Shown: positions 52,512 to 61,671, counted from the first letter of the stretch. The stretch: 64,000 nt of DNA from JAVVEG01 sp032251455 (GCA_032251455.1 JAVVEG010000003.1:154602-218601), one strand, 5' to 3'. A program made the numbers and translations. The notes: generated by a model from the letters alone, not told the origin.

Positions 52512-53600
52512 ATGATCAGGTACACAGCAAAAGCAGTTCAGGCAACGCTGGGTACGATAGCACTCATTCTTCTTTCCAATACTTTTTCCATCCCCTCGGT
52601 GCAGGCGCAGGAGACAGCAGCAAGCGTGACTGCCGCTGAGGATCAGGCCGCAAGCGAGCATTTCCAGCACTGGCTGCAGGCATTGATCGACGAGGCCCGC
52701 GCAGCTGGCATCCGTGAGGACATCATCCAGCAGGCACTGATTCCGGTCACTCCCATTCCGCAGGTTATCAGTAACGATCGCAACCAGGCCGAGTTTGTTG
52801 AAACCTTTGCCCAGTACCGGGCCAAGCGGGTTACCGACTGGCGCATCAATACCGGCAGGCAAAGGCTGCGTGAAAACAGGGTTCTGCTGGAGCAGGTGAG
52901 CCGCGAGTATGGTGTGCAACCCCGCTTTATCGTGGCTTTCTGGGGGGTGGAAACCAATTTTGGCAATTTCACCGGCGGTACCGATGTCATTCGTGCTCTG
53001 GTGACGCTGGCTTATGACCCCCGTCGTGCCGATTATTTCCGGCGTGAACTGCTCAGCGCCTTGCAGATACTCAATGAAGGTCATATCAGCCATGCCCAGA
53101 TGAAAGGCTCCTGGGCCGGGGCCATGGGGCAGAGTCAGTTCATGCCTTCCAGCTTTCTCGGGTTTGCGGTTGACTTTGATGGTGACGGGCGGCGCGATAT
53201 CTGGAACAGCAAGGCGGACGTGTTTGCCTCCATTGCCAATTACCTGAAGGCCAGGGGGTGGCGTGATGACCAGACCTGGGGGCGTGAAGTCAGTCTGCCT
53301 TCCGGCTTTGATATCAATGCTGCCCGCTGGCAACAACCACCTGCTGATTACTCCTGCAGTGTGCTGCGCAGGCACAGCATTCAGCAAAGCCTGCCGCAGT
53401 GGCAACAGGCAGGCATTCGGCGGGCAGATGGCAGTGATTTACCAGCAGTGGATTTCCAGGCTTCACTGGTGTTGCCGGATGGCGAGAATGGCCCAGCTTT
53501 TATTACCTATGATAACTTCAGGGCTATCCTTGGCTACAACTGTGCCAATAACTATGCCCTGTCCATCGGCTATCTTGCCGACAGTTTCATCGGGCACTGA
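52512..53600 (+). CDS. MltB-type lytic murein transglycosylase
   Basis: The 362-residue protein has a signal peptide (about 1-32, ending SVQAQ) and a SLT/MltB-type lysozyme-like domain. The catalytic Glu is E147 in FWGVETNFGNF and the later block is SWAGAMGQSQFMPSSF. It cleaves glycan strands to make 1,6-anhydroMurNAc ends, the substrates that feed AmpG and AmpD. No lipobox is present, so it is soluble in the periplasm, unlike MltB. GTG at 52506, eight bases after AGGAG, is an alternative start. Confidence 0.9.
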   Translation: MIRYTAKAVQATLGTIALILLSNTFSIPSVQAQETAASVTAAEDQAASEHFQHWLQALIDEARAAGIREDIIQQALIPVTPIPQVISNDRNQAEFVETFAQYRAKRVTDWRINTGRQRLRENRVLLEQVSREYGVQPRFIVAFWGVETNFGNFTGGTDVIRALVTLAYDPRRADYFRRELLSALQILNEGHISHAQMKGSWAGAMGQSQFMPSSFLGFAVDFDGDGRRDIWNSKADVFASIANYLKARGWRDDQTWGREVSLPSGFDINAARWQQPPADYSCSVLRRHSIQQSLPQWQQAGIRRADGSDLPAVDFQASLVLPDGENGPAFITYDNFRAILGYNCANNYALSIGYLADSFIGH

Positions 53601-53682
53601 ACAACAAGCTGTCTGACAGAACAGACAGGAGGAGGTTGAAAACTGGAGAAAAAAGGTAGTATTTCTTTCATCGAACAGCAAG

Positions 53683-53782
53683 NNNNNNNNNNNNNNNNNN
53701 NNNNNNNNNNNNNNNNNNNNNNNNNNNNNNNNNNNNNNNNNNNNNNNNNNNNNNNNNNNNNNNNNNNNNNNNNNNNNNNNNN
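53683..53782. other. Assembly gap 2 (100 N) with overlapping flanks
   Basis: Exactly 100 Ns. The 14 bases before the gap (CATCGAACAGCAAG, 53669-53682) are identical to the 14 bases after it (53783-53796). The two contigs probably overlap and the real gap is zero or negative in length. It lies in the leader of the HPF-like gene. Confidence 0.98.
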
Positions 53783-53809
53783 CATCGAACAGCAAGGAGA
53801 ATCAAGCTT

Positions 53810-54226
53810 ATGACCAATGATTTCCAGATTGTTTTTCACAACATCGATCAATCCGCAGCGATTATCGACAATGTCAATAAACGCATCAGCAAACTGCAAC
53901 GTTACAACAGCGACATGACAGGTGGTCGTGTAGTGCTGGATTCCCCGCATAACAATCACGCCAAAGGCAAGGTTTATTCCGTTACCGTTGAAATACATAC
54001 TCCGAACAAAGAGGTGGTGGTCAATCAGGACAAACACGACAACCACGCCCATGAAGATCTTTATGTTGCCATTCGTGATGCCTTCAATGCCGCGGAAAGA
54101 CAACTCAAGGCCGCAGCGAAAAAACCCCGCAATGGCGACCAGACCATCAGTGAGTTTGTCCAGGCCAGGGAAGAGACTCCAGATGTCGATGACGAAGAAG
54201 AACCTGATTTTGCCCAGGCCGTCTGA
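53810..54226 (+). CDS. HPF/RaiA-family ribosome hibernation-like protein
   Basis: This 138-residue protein has the HPF/RaiA fold (beta-alpha-beta-beta-beta-alpha): FQIVFHNIDQSAAIIDNVNKR, then YSVTVEIHTPNKEVVVNQ and HEDLYVAIRDAFNAAERQLK. An acidic C-terminal tail follows (DVDDEEEPDF). Family members bind the 30S subunit in stationary phase and silence translation. It lacks the long HPF C-terminal dimer domain. AAGGAGA precedes the ATG at 53810. The usual rpoN-hpf context is absent, so it may be a paralog. Confidence 0.85.
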   Translation: MTNDFQIVFHNIDQSAAIIDNVNKRISKLQRYNSDMTGGRVVLDSPHNNHAKGKVYSVTVEIHTPNKEVVVNQDKHDNHAHEDLYVAIRDAFNAAERQLKAAAKKPRNGDQTISEFVQAREETPDVDDEEEPDFAQAV

Positions 54227-54291
54227 GGGCACCCCTGCAGGGGTCGGTCAAGACTGGCCCCTGCGTCCATCAACAACCGAGGTATGACAGT

Positions 54292-54549
54292 TTGACAGCA
54301 ACACTGACGCAACAACAAAAGACTGAACTGGAGGCTGCCGCTTTCCGCCGCTTGCTCAAACATCTGGATGAAAACAAGCAGGTGCAGAATATCGATTTGA
54401 TGAATCTGGCCGGTTTTTGTCGCAACTGCCTGGCCAAATGGTATGTCGCTGCTGCCGAAGAGCAGGACCTTGCCGTGAATTACGAGCAGGCCCGCGAAAT
54501 AATTTATGGCATGCCCTATGCGGAGTGGAAAAAAAACCATCAGGTATGA
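54292..54549 (+). CDS. DUF1244 small protein
   Basis: This 85-residue protein has the DUF1244 signature: FRRLLKHLDENKQVQNIDLMN, then LAGFCRNCLAKWY and REIIYGMPYAEWKKNHQ. The Cys pair in FCRNC is conserved in the family. No function is known to me. The start is TTG at 54292, with GAGG about 12 bases upstream; the only nearby ATG (54284) hits a stop within three codons. It converges with the GlxA-like regulator gene. Confidence 0.85.
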   Translation: MTATLTQQQKTELEAAAFRRLLKHLDENKQVQNIDLMNLAGFCRNCLAKWYVAAAEEQDLAVNYEQAREIIYGMPYAEWKKNHQV

Positions 54550-55539
54550 TCAGGGTTCCACGTTGAACAGTTTCTTGCGAACCAGACCACGGTACTGGTT
54601 GGGCGTTACCCCATTGAGTTTCCTGAACAGACCGGAGAAATAACTGATATCCTGGTAGCCCACTGAAAAAGCGATTTCGGCGATGCTGAGATTGCTGCGC
54701 TTGAGTAGTTCCCTGGCCTGGCGAATCCGGATTTCCTGAAGGTAATGTACTGGAGTAATACCTGACGCAGCCAGGAAGCGACGGTTGAAAGAGCGCAGAT
54801 TGATATTGAAACGCTGGCTCAGTTCCCGCACGGTGATGGCCTTCGAGTAATTGATCTGCAACCATTCCTGGACCTTGATGATCGCTTCGTCGTGGTGACT
54901 GTCCACCTGTTCTGCAGCCAGCTGCATGGATTCGTAAGAACGCTTCAACTCATGGGTGAAATGTCTCGCCACCTCATCAGCGATACTGGCGTCGAAGAGT
55001 TGTTCGGCAAAATGCAGCATGACATCCCGCACCGCATTCACACTGCCGGTACAATACAAGCGGTTTTCATGAGTAATGAATCGTTTGCGATCAAGTTTGA
55101 CCTGCGGATAACGTTGCTGGAAATCGTGAAAGTAACGCCAGTGCGTGGTGGCCAGATGCGTGTCCAGCAGGCCGGCCTCGGCCAGGAAGTAGCTGCCGGT
55201 TCCGGCGCTGCATAATGTGGCACCCTGCGCGTATTGCTGCGCCAACCACAAGCTGATGTCGGGATGGCGACGGACAGCGGCAGCCGGGTTGCCCCACAGG
55301 GCTGGGATGAAAATGAGATCAGCTGGCGCTGTTGCGCTGAGCCTAGTGTGTGGGGAGATCTGCAACCCGCCGGTTAGGGTCAACGGTTCTCCGTTATCCG
55401 AGGCAATCACCAGGTTCAGTGCCGTCTGGTTCCTGTTGCGGACACGATGGATGACATGAGCCGCATGGATCATCTCCAGCGCGATGGTCATGCTCGAAGC
55501 CAGCGCTTCGGGCAGGGCGATGATGGTCACCTGTTTCAT
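54550..55539 (-). CDS. GlxA-family transcriptional regulator (DJ-1/PfpI + AraC)
   Basis: The 329-residue protein joins an N-terminal DJ-1/PfpI-like domain (about 1-185), keeping a Cys at the elbow (TLCSAGTGSYFLAEAG), to a C-terminal AraC-type double HTH (about 220-320; second-helix signature IAFSVGYQDISYFSGLFRK). Related regulators sense amino acids, quaternary amines or choline derivatives. Its ATG overlaps the greB stop (ATGA), an odd pairing suggesting transcription from the dinB-greB operon. Confidence 0.9.
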   Translation of the reverse strand: MKQVTIIALPEALASSMTIALEMIHAAHVIHRVRNRNQTALNLVIASDNGEPLTLTGGLQISPHTRLSATAPADLIFIPALWGNPAAAVRRHPDISLWLAQQYAQGATLCSAGTGSYFLAEAGLLDTHLATTHWRYFHDFQQRYPQVKLDRKRFITHENRLYCTGSVNAVRDVMLHFAEQLFDASIADEVARHFTHELKRSYESMQLAAEQVDSHHDEAIIKVQEWLQINYSKAITVRELSQRFNINLRSFNRRFLAASGITPVHYLQEIRIRQARELLKRSNLSIAEIAFSVGYQDISYFSGLFRKLNGVTPNQYRGLVRKKLFNVEP

Positions 55540-56042
55540 GTGTCCACTGTATACCGGATTGCGGTAATAAGGTAACGGGTTTTACCGGCTGGCGTAGTGA
55601 GAACAATCTCGGTACCCAGTGTCTTGCCGAGCAAGTTGCGACCCAGGGGGGCATCCATGCTGATGCCAGCCTGCTGCTCCCCAATTTCATCAGGACCCAC
55701 GATTCGGTATTCCCGGCGGGTTCCGTCAGTTTCTTCCAGAGTGACCCAGGCGCCGAAATAAACCTTGCTGGTGTCATGCGGGATGGTATTGACGATGACG
55801 GCAGATTCCAGGCGTTTGCTCAGATAACGCACGCGTCGATCAATTTCGCGCAGACGTTTTTTGCCATAAGTGTATTCGGCATTTTCGGAACGATCACCCT
55901 GTGCAGCAGCTTCCGTGACTGATTGTGTTACCTGGGGGCGTTCGATTTTCCAGAGCTGATGCAACTCGGCTTTCAGGCGCTTGGCCCCTGCATTGGTCAG
56001 GTAGTTGGATTTGGTTGCAGCAGGTGGGCGATAGCGACTCAT
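55536..56042 (-). CDS. greB: Transcription elongation factor GreB
   Basis: GreB rescues backtracked RNA polymerase by stimulating transcript cleavage. The 168-residue protein has the N-terminal coiled coil with acidic tip residues in QGDRSENAEYTYGKKRLREIDRR and the C-terminal FKBP-like domain (YRIVGPDEIG, ISMDAPLGRNLLGK). The GreB-type N-terminus MSRYRPP supports the ATG at 56042, seven bases after the dinB stop. It overlaps the GlxA-like regulator by four bases. Confidence 0.93.
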   Translation of the reverse strand: MSRYRPPAATKSNYLTNAGAKRLKAELHQLWKIERPQVTQSVTEAAAQGDRSENAEYTYGKKRLREIDRRVRYLSKRLESAVIVNTIPHDTSKVYFGAWVTLEETDGTRREYRIVGPDEIGEQQAGISMDAPLGRNLLGKTLGTEIVLTTPAGKTRYLITAIRYTVDT

Positions 56043-56049
56043 ATCGGGT

Positions 56050-57195
56050 TTACCAGGGCAGCGCAAGTTGTTCTATCTGCCTGGTATCCTTGCTGCCGTC
56101 AGCGGATTCAAGCGGGTTCAGGCGGACGCCGATTCCCAGCAGTCTAACCGGTCGTTCACCACGGTGCCAGGCTTCCCTCATTAATACCTGATAGCCATAC
56201 AGACCGCTGTCTTCGGCAACGTGCTCGGCCGTGGTACTGACGAAATCATGGAATTTTATTTTCACGTATTTCTTGTTGACCTGGTATTTATGCAGTACAC
56301 GCTGCAGACGCTCCTGCATTTGACGGTGCAGATCCGGCAGCTGTTGCAGACAACTGTCCAGAGTGGGCAGATCCTGGGCATAGGTGTTTTCCACGCTCAA
56401 TGATTTTCGAATTCGATCGGTTTTTACTTCACGCTCATCAATGCCCCGGCAAAGACGGTAAAGCGTGTGGCCAAAACTGCCAAAATGCTGCAACAGGAAA
56501 TCGAGCTCCCTGGTGCGCAGGTCTGCACAAAGGTTGATGCCAAGCTCCTGCATGCGCGCTGCCGTGACCTTGCCGACACCGAAGAGTTTCTTCACCGGTA
56601 AGGCGCGGACAAAGTCATCAACCCGGTCCGGGGTCACCACGAACTGTCCATCTGGTTTGTTCCAGTCGCTGGCAATCTTGGCAATGAACTTGTTGGGGGC
56701 AATTCCGGCAGAAAGGGTGATACCCAGTTCCCTGCGCACGTCATTTCTGATCGCTTCGGCAATCAGCGTGGCACTGCCCTGGCAGACCGTCGCCTGGCTG
56801 ACATCCAGATAGGCCTCATCCAGGGAAAGGGGTTCGATGAGCCACGTATAGCGGCGAAAAATCTCATGCATCTGCTGGGAGGCCTGGCGGTATTTGTCCA
56901 TAGCCGGTGGAATCAGGATCAGGTCTGGGCACAGGCGCAGGGCGGTTGCCGTAGGCATGGCCGAATGGACGCCAGATTTCCTGGCCTCGTAGTTGCAGGT
57001 GGCGATCACGCCACGGCGTTCGCTTGCCCCTCCAACCGCCACTGGTTTGCCTTGCAGGTCAGGATCATCCCGCATTTCAATCGAGGCATAGAAACAATCG
57101 CAGTCACAATGAATGATCTTGCGCTGACTCGCTGCTGGACCGTCTGCCGCTTGGTTTGCCGGGTCGTTTGAATGGCTTAGTTCAGGTCTCGACAT
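56050..57195 (-). CDS. dinB: DNA polymerase IV (Y family)
   Basis: This 381-residue translesion polymerase has the Y-family motifs IIHCDCDCFYASIEMRDDP with catalytic Asp, YEARKSGVHSAMP and SLDEAYLDVSQ (catalytic Asp/Glu), and the little-finger domain ending RLLGIGVRL. The N-terminal about 25 residues (MSRPELSHSNDPANQAADGP) are longer than usual. No classical C-terminal beta-clamp motif is obvious, though EQLALPW at the end fits a QLxLF-like clamp-binding peptide. No LexA box was recognised upstream. It is followed by greB. Confidence 0.94.
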   Translation of the reverse strand: MSRPELSHSNDPANQAADGPAASQRKIIHCDCDCFYASIEMRDDPDLQGKPVAVGGASERRGVIATCNYEARKSGVHSAMPTATALRLCPDLILIPPAMDKYRQASQQMHEIFRRYTWLIEPLSLDEAYLDVSQATVCQGSATLIAEAIRNDVRRELGITLSAGIAPNKFIAKIASDWNKPDGQFVVTPDRVDDFVRALPVKKLFGVGKVTAARMQELGINLCADLRTRELDFLLQHFGSFGHTLYRLCRGIDEREVKTDRIRKSLSVENTYAQDLPTLDSCLQQLPDLHRQMQERLQRVLHKYQVNKKYVKIKFHDFVSTTAEHVAEDSGLYGYQVLMREAWHRGERPVRLLGIGVRLNPLESADGSKDTRQIEQLALPW

Positions 57196-57414
57196 GATTG
57201 ATTCCCCTGCTCCGGGCAATGATAACGCATTCCGGGCTAATTCGGACAAGGGCAGGGTTTGGCAGAGAGTCAGGCAGATGGACTGGCAGGTTTTTCTGCT
57301 TGCTGTATTATCTGAGCCAGGTTGACGTTCACGTCTCACTTACTGACTTCCAAGTCCGGTTTCAATTCTGGCAATCATTTTCAAGCTTGTTTTTTTGATA
57401 AAAGGAACCCCCGC

Positions 57415-59280
57415 ATGCCAGTCCAGTCTAGCCTACGCCATCTCGTCCTGATCACCTGTCTGCTGGGCAGCCCGACGACCATGCTGCAGGCGCAATCATC
57501 ACAGCCACAGCAACAGTCACAGCCGGCAACGGCAGCAACCTCCGCCCTGCATCAAGAGTTGTTGGCCTCCCTGCCTTTCTCCGACCAACGCGATTTCGGG
57601 GAATCCCGGCGTGGCTTTATCGCTGCCCCGGATTTTCGACAGATACGAGGCGCTGCGGGCAACATAGTCTGGGATATCGGGCGTTATGATTTCCTGCTGG
57701 ATGGCCAGAGCTATGCCAGCATCCATCCTTCCCTGCAGCGACAGGCCACCTTGAATATGAACTATGGGCTGTACGAGGTGGTGCCGGACTTCATCTATCA
57801 GGTGCGAGGTTTTGATCTGGCCAATATGACCCTGGTCAAGGGCGAGCGGGGCTGGATACTGTTTGATGTCCTGTTGACCCGGGAAACCGCTGCTGCCGCC
57901 CTGCAGTTTGCCAATGCACAGCTGGGGGAGCGGCCGGTGGTGGCGGTGGTCTANNNNNNNNNNNNNNNNNNNNNNNNNNNNNNNNNNNNNNNNNNNNNNN
58001 NNNNNNNNNNNNNNNNNNNNNNNNNNNNNNNNNNNNNNNNNNNNNNNNNNNNNGGCAGCAGTGGCCTGATAGCACCTACCGTGATCATCGAGGACAGCTT
58101 TGAAGAACATGTCATCGATGGTGTGCGCGTGGTATTCCAGAATACCCCTGGCACCGAGGCCCCTGCCGAAATGAATGCCTGGTTTCCGGACCAGAAAGTC
58201 TTTTGGGCCGCCGAGAATATCACGGCAACCATCCACAATATCTATACCCTGAGGGGCGCTCTCGTGCGCGATGCCCTGGCCTGGTCCCGGCAAATCAATG
58301 AGGCCCTGTACCGTTTCGGTCAGGAAGCGGAAGTCATGCTGGCCTCACACAACTGGCCCCGCTGGGGCAATGAGCGCATCCAGGAAATCATGCGCGATCA
58401 ACGTGATGCCTACGCCAATCTGAACAACCAGGTGTTGCACCTGGCCAATCGCGGCGTCACCATCAACCAGATACATAATGAATACGAGGTGCCAGCTTCC
58501 CTGCAGCAAAGCTGGAGTGTACGGCAGTATCACGGCTCCGAATTCCATAATGCCCGTGCCGTCATCAATCGGTATCTTGGCTATTGGGATGGCAATCCAG
58601 CCACGTTGGCACCCCTGTCTCCAGAGGAGTCCGCGCCTTTGTACGTCGAGATGATGGGAGGCGCCGAGGCCATACTGACCCGTGCAGACCGTCTGTTTGC
58701 CCAGGGGGAGTACCGGCATGCCATGGAAATACTCAACAAGCTGGTTTATGCGGAGCCGGAGAATGAACAGGCGCGCAATGCGCTGGCAGCCACGTTTGAG
58801 CAACTGGGCTATCAGTATGAAAGTGCCAGCATGCGCAATGTGTTTCTTGCTGCCGCCCGCGAGCTGCGCAATGGCATTGCTCCCGCCGGCCCGGCTCGTG
58901 GCACCAGCCCTGATCTGGCCCGGGCCATGACTACTGCACAATGGTGGGACGCGGTTGCCATTCGGGTGGACAGCCAGCTGGCCGAGGGGATGGAATTCAT
59001 CATCAATTTCAGTTCCCCCGATAATGGGGATCAATTCATCATCGAAATGCGTGCGGGGACACTGACCAGCATTGCCGGCTATCAGTCGGATCAGGCTGAT
59101 GCCAGTATCATCATGAATCGCAGTGATCTGGATATGGTAATCATGGGCCAGGCTACCCTGGCCAGCCAGCTTGCGGCCGGTCAGGGGCGGGTGGAAGGGG
59201 ATGTTGCCGTGCTGCAGCAACTGGCCTCCGTGCTGGTGGAGTTTGATCCGGCCTTTGTGGTCATGCCGGGAACCAGGTAG
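57415..59280 (+). CDS. SdsA-type alkyl sulfatase, interrupted by gap
   Basis: The enzyme hydrolyses alkyl sulfates such as dodecyl sulfate. It has a signal peptide (about 1-26, ending MLQAQ), the metallo-beta-lactamase domain in two pieces, the dimerisation domain with ALAWSRQINEALYRFG and HNWPRWGNERIQEIM, and a C-terminal SCP2-like domain. Gap 3 lies right after VVAVV, where the metal-binding HxHxDH motif should be, so catalytic residues cannot be checked. By comparison with SdsA1 about 75-80 residues are missing, more than 100 bases can hold. AAAGGAA precedes the ATG at 57415. Confidence 0.9.
   Translation: MPVQSSLRHLVLITCLLGSPTTMLQAQSSQPQQQSQPATAATSALHQELLASLPFSDQRDFGESRRGFIAAPDFRQIRGAAGNIVWDIGRYDFLLDGQSYASIHPSLQRQATLNMNYGLYEVVPDFIYQVRGFDLANMTLVKGERGWILFDVLLTRETAAAALQFANAQLGERPVVAVVXXXXXXXXXXXXXXXXXXXXXXXXXXXXXXXXXXGSSGLIAPTVIIEDSFEEHVIDGVRVVFQNTPGTEAPAEMNAWFPDQKVFWAAENITATIHNIYTLRGALVRDALAWSRQINEALYRFGQEAEVMLASHNWPRWGNERIQEIMRDQRDAYANLNNQVLHLANRGVTINQIHNEYEVPASLQQSWSVRQYHGSEFHNARAVINRYLGYWDGNPATLAPLSPEESAPLYVEMMGGAEAILTRADRLFAQGEYRHAMEILNKLVYAEPENEQARNALAATFEQLGYQYESASMRNVFLAAARELRNGIAPAGPARGTSPDLARAMTTAQWWDAVAIRVDSQLAEGMEFIINFSSPDNGDQFIIEMRAGTLTSIAGYQSDQADASIIMNRSDLDMVIMGQATLASQLAAGQGRVEGDVAVLQQLASVLVEFDPAFVVMPGTR
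57954..58053. other. Assembly gap 3 (100 N) inside the alkyl sulfatase gene
   Basis: Exactly 100 Ns. The frame happens to match on both sides. From SdsA1 the missing part should be about 230-240 bases, so the true gap is probably larger than shown. Confidence 0.98.
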
Positions 59281-59281
59281 G

Positions 59282-59308
59282 GCTGCCGACAGCAAGACCA
59301 TCGGCAGC
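59282..59308. terminator. Hairpin between the alkyl sulfatase and serC
   Basis: GCTGCCGA (59282-59289) and TCGGCAGC (59301-59308) form an 8-bp stem with an 11-base loop between convergent genes. It lacks a T-tract. Confidence 0.4.
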
Positions 59309-59344
59309 AGCAAGGCCGCGAGCGAGGCAGTTTTTTGCCAGGGT

Positions 59345-60433
59345 TCAGCCGTTGACCCGCTCGAACTCGCGCATGAACTCACCCAGTTTGGCGCAACCAG
59401 CCAGCGGCATGGCGTTGTAGATGGAGGCACGGATGCCGCCAACCAGGCGGTGTCCTTTCAGGGCATACAGGCCTTCGGCCAGCGCTTCCTTGACGAACCT
59501 GCCTTCCAGCTCCGGTTTGGCCAGCGTGAAAGTCACATTCATGCGGGAACGATGGGCTTTCTGGGCAGAGCCGATGTAGAAATCGCTGCTGTCGATGATA
59601 TCGTAGAGCAGATTGGCCTTTTTCTCGTTCAAGGCCTCGATGTGCTCGACGCCGCCTTCATCCTTCAGCCACTGCAGCATCAGCCCCATCATGTACATGG
59701 CAAAGGTGTTGTTGGTGTTGGTCAGCGAGTGGTTCTTGGCATAATTGGCATAATCCAGCAACGAAGGGGTAATGGGCAGGGCGTGCCCGAGCAGATCCTT
59801 GCGGATCAGCACGACGGCCAGGCCCGATGGCCCCAGGTTTTTTTGCAGACCCGCAAAAACGATACCAAATTGCCGGTAGTCAAATCTGCGTGACAGCAGT
59901 TCTGAGGTCATGTCGGCAACCAGTGGAATGGACCCGGTATCCGGGAACTGCTGCCAGCGCGTGCCGAAGATGGTGTTGTTGGCAGTAATGTGGACGTAGG
60001 AGGTTTCCGGATCCAGAGCCGCGGGGTCGAATGCCGGAATGTGATCAAAGTTGGTGTCTTCGCTGCTTGCGGCAATGGTGATATTGCCAAAACGGGAGGC
60101 TTCCTTGCGCGCGAGTTGGGCAAAATTGCCACTCTCGACATAGGCTGCCTTGTGTGCGGCCTTCAATCCGAGCAGATTCAGGGGAACGGCAGAGAACTGC
60201 ATCTGGGCACCACCGTGCACATAGAGAATCTCGTAGTCTTCCGGCAGACCGGACAGTTCACGGAACAGTTCATCGGTGCGGTTAAGTACGGCATCGAATT
60301 CCGGTGAGCGATGGCTGATCTCGATGATCGAGGCGCCCATGCCATTGAAATCAAGGAACTCTTGCTGGGCTTTTTCCATGACGGCATCCGGCAGCATGGC
60401 CGGACCGGCACCGAAGTTGTAAACACGGGTCAT
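59345..60433 (-). CDS. serC: Phosphoserine aminotransferase
   Basis: SerC transfers an amino group from glutamate to 3-phosphohydroxypyruvate (serine synthesis) and acts in pyridoxal phosphate synthesis. The 362-residue protein has the family N-terminus YNFGAGPAMLPDAVMEKAQ, the PLP Lys in GLQKNLGPSG and the C-terminal GGIRASIYNAMPL block. It lies 65 bases after the serA start region on the same strand and is probably cotranscribed with it, serA first. Confidence 0.96.
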   Translation of the reverse strand: MTRVYNFGAGPAMLPDAVMEKAQQEFLDFNGMGASIIEISHRSPEFDAVLNRTDELFRELSGLPEDYEILYVHGGAQMQFSAVPLNLLGLKAAHKAAYVESGNFAQLARKEASRFGNITIAASSEDTNFDHIPAFDPAALDPETSYVHITANNTIFGTRWQQFPDTGSIPLVADMTSELLSRRFDYRQFGIVFAGLQKNLGPSGLAVVLIRKDLLGHALPITPSLLDYANYAKNHSLTNTNNTFAMYMMGLMLQWLKDEGGVEHIEALNEKKANLLYDIIDSSDFYIGSAQKAHRSRMNVTFTLAKPELEGRFVKEALAEGLYALKGHRLVGGIRASIYNAMPLAGCAKLGEFMREFERVNG

Positions 60434-60498
60434 AATGGTTTCCTGTACTTGTTAAAAAAAACGGGTAATGGAACTACCTGCTGCCTGATTCGATCTGC

Positions 60499-61671
60499 TT
60501 AAATCAACGTCACCTTGATCACATCCGGAATCTGGCGGATGCTGGCCAGTGCCTCTGCCGAAGGTGTGGCGGCGATATCGATCAGATTATAGGCGATATC
60601 ATTGCGGCTCTTGTTGATCATATCCAGCACGTTGATATCCTGCTCGGCCAGCAGGGAGAGGATCTTGCCCAGCATGCCGGTGATATTCCGGTTGCTGATC
60701 GCCAGGCGACATCCGCTTGGAGCCCGGTCCATGGCAGTGGCGGGGAAGTTGACCGAGTTGCGGATATTGCCATTTTCCAGAAAATCCATCAGCTGGTCTG
60801 CCGCCATCATTGCGCAGTTATCCTCTGCTTCATCGGTGCTGGCACCGATGTGCGGCGTCAGAATGACATCGTCACGGCCAATCAGCTCGTGGCAGGGGAA
60901 ATCAGCCACATACATACGCAGCGACTTGCTGTTCAGACCATCAACAACGGCCTGGGTGTTGACGATTTCATCGCGCGAAAAGTTCAGCAGACAGGCTTCG
61001 GGCTTCATCGCCGCGATCATGTTGGCATCGATCAGATTGATGGTGGCTTCAATGGCGGGCAGATGCAGAGTCACGAAGTCGGAATGTCCGAGCAGGGCGC
61101 TGAGGTTTTCGATCTTGCGTACCTGGTTGGGTAAGCGCCAGGCAGCATCCACCGACAGGGCCGGGTCATAGCCCAGGACAGTCATACCCAGGCCAATAGC
61201 CATTTCGGCGACCTTGGAGCCGATGGCGCCCAGACCGATGATGCCCAGACTCTTGCCCGCCAGCTCATTGCCCTTGAAGTGTTTCTTCTCCTGTTCAAGC
61301 AGCTTGGACAGGGCGGCATTGTCGTCCATCTCGCCCAGGGTCTTGACATAATCAATCCCGGGCAGAATGCCGCGGGAAGCCAGCAGCAGGCCGCAGAGTA
61401 CCAGTTCCTTGACCGCATTGGCGTTGGCACCCGGGGTATTGAAAACCACGATGCCCTGTTCGGTACAGGTTTCTACAGGCACATTGTTGACACCCGCTCC
61501 GGCCCGGGCCACTGCGCGCAGGTTCTCATTGAAATCTGCTTCGCTCAGTTTATGACTGCGCACCAGGATGGCATCGGCAGCCGTTGTTTCCGCCCCTACC
61601 TGGTAACGTTCTCTGGGAAAACGACTGAGGCCTTTGTCGGATATCTGGTTGAAAGTCTGGATTTTGTACAT
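60499..61671 (-). CDS. serA: D-3-phosphoglycerate dehydrogenase
   Basis: SerA commits 3-phosphoglycerate to serine by NAD-linked oxidation. The 390-residue protein has the nucleotide-binding GLGAIGSKVAEMA motif, the catalytic Arg (NFSRDEIV), Glu and His (TPHIGASTDEAE) region and a C-terminal ACT domain (about 315-390; AISNRNITGMLGKILSLL) for serine feedback. The chain begins shortly before the active domain and is shorter than E. coli SerA (410). Lines up with serC for a two-step serine operon; serB is not seen. Confidence 0.95.
   Translation of the reverse strand: MYKIQTFNQISDKGLSRFPRERYQVGAETTAADAILVRSHKLSEADFNENLRAVARAGAGVNNVPVETCTEQGIVVFNTPGANANAVKELVLCGLLLASRGILPGIDYVKTLGEMDDNAALSKLLEQEKKHFKGNELAGKSLGIIGLGAIGSKVAEMAIGLGMTVLGYDPALSVDAAWRLPNQVRKIENLSALLGHSDFVTLHLPAIEATINLIDANMIAAMKPEACLLNFSRDEIVNTQAVVDGLNSKSLRMYVADFPCHELIGRDDVILTPHIGASTDEAEDNCAMMAADQLMDFLENGNIRNSVNFPATAMDRAPSGCRLAISNRNITGMLGKILSLLAEQDINVLDMINKSRNDIAYNLIDIAATPSAEALASIRQIPDVIKVTLI

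Noticed and set aside
53669..53796. Biological direct repeat flanking gap 2
   Set aside because: The two copies lie exactly at the contig ends, so an assembly overlap explains them better than a real repeat.
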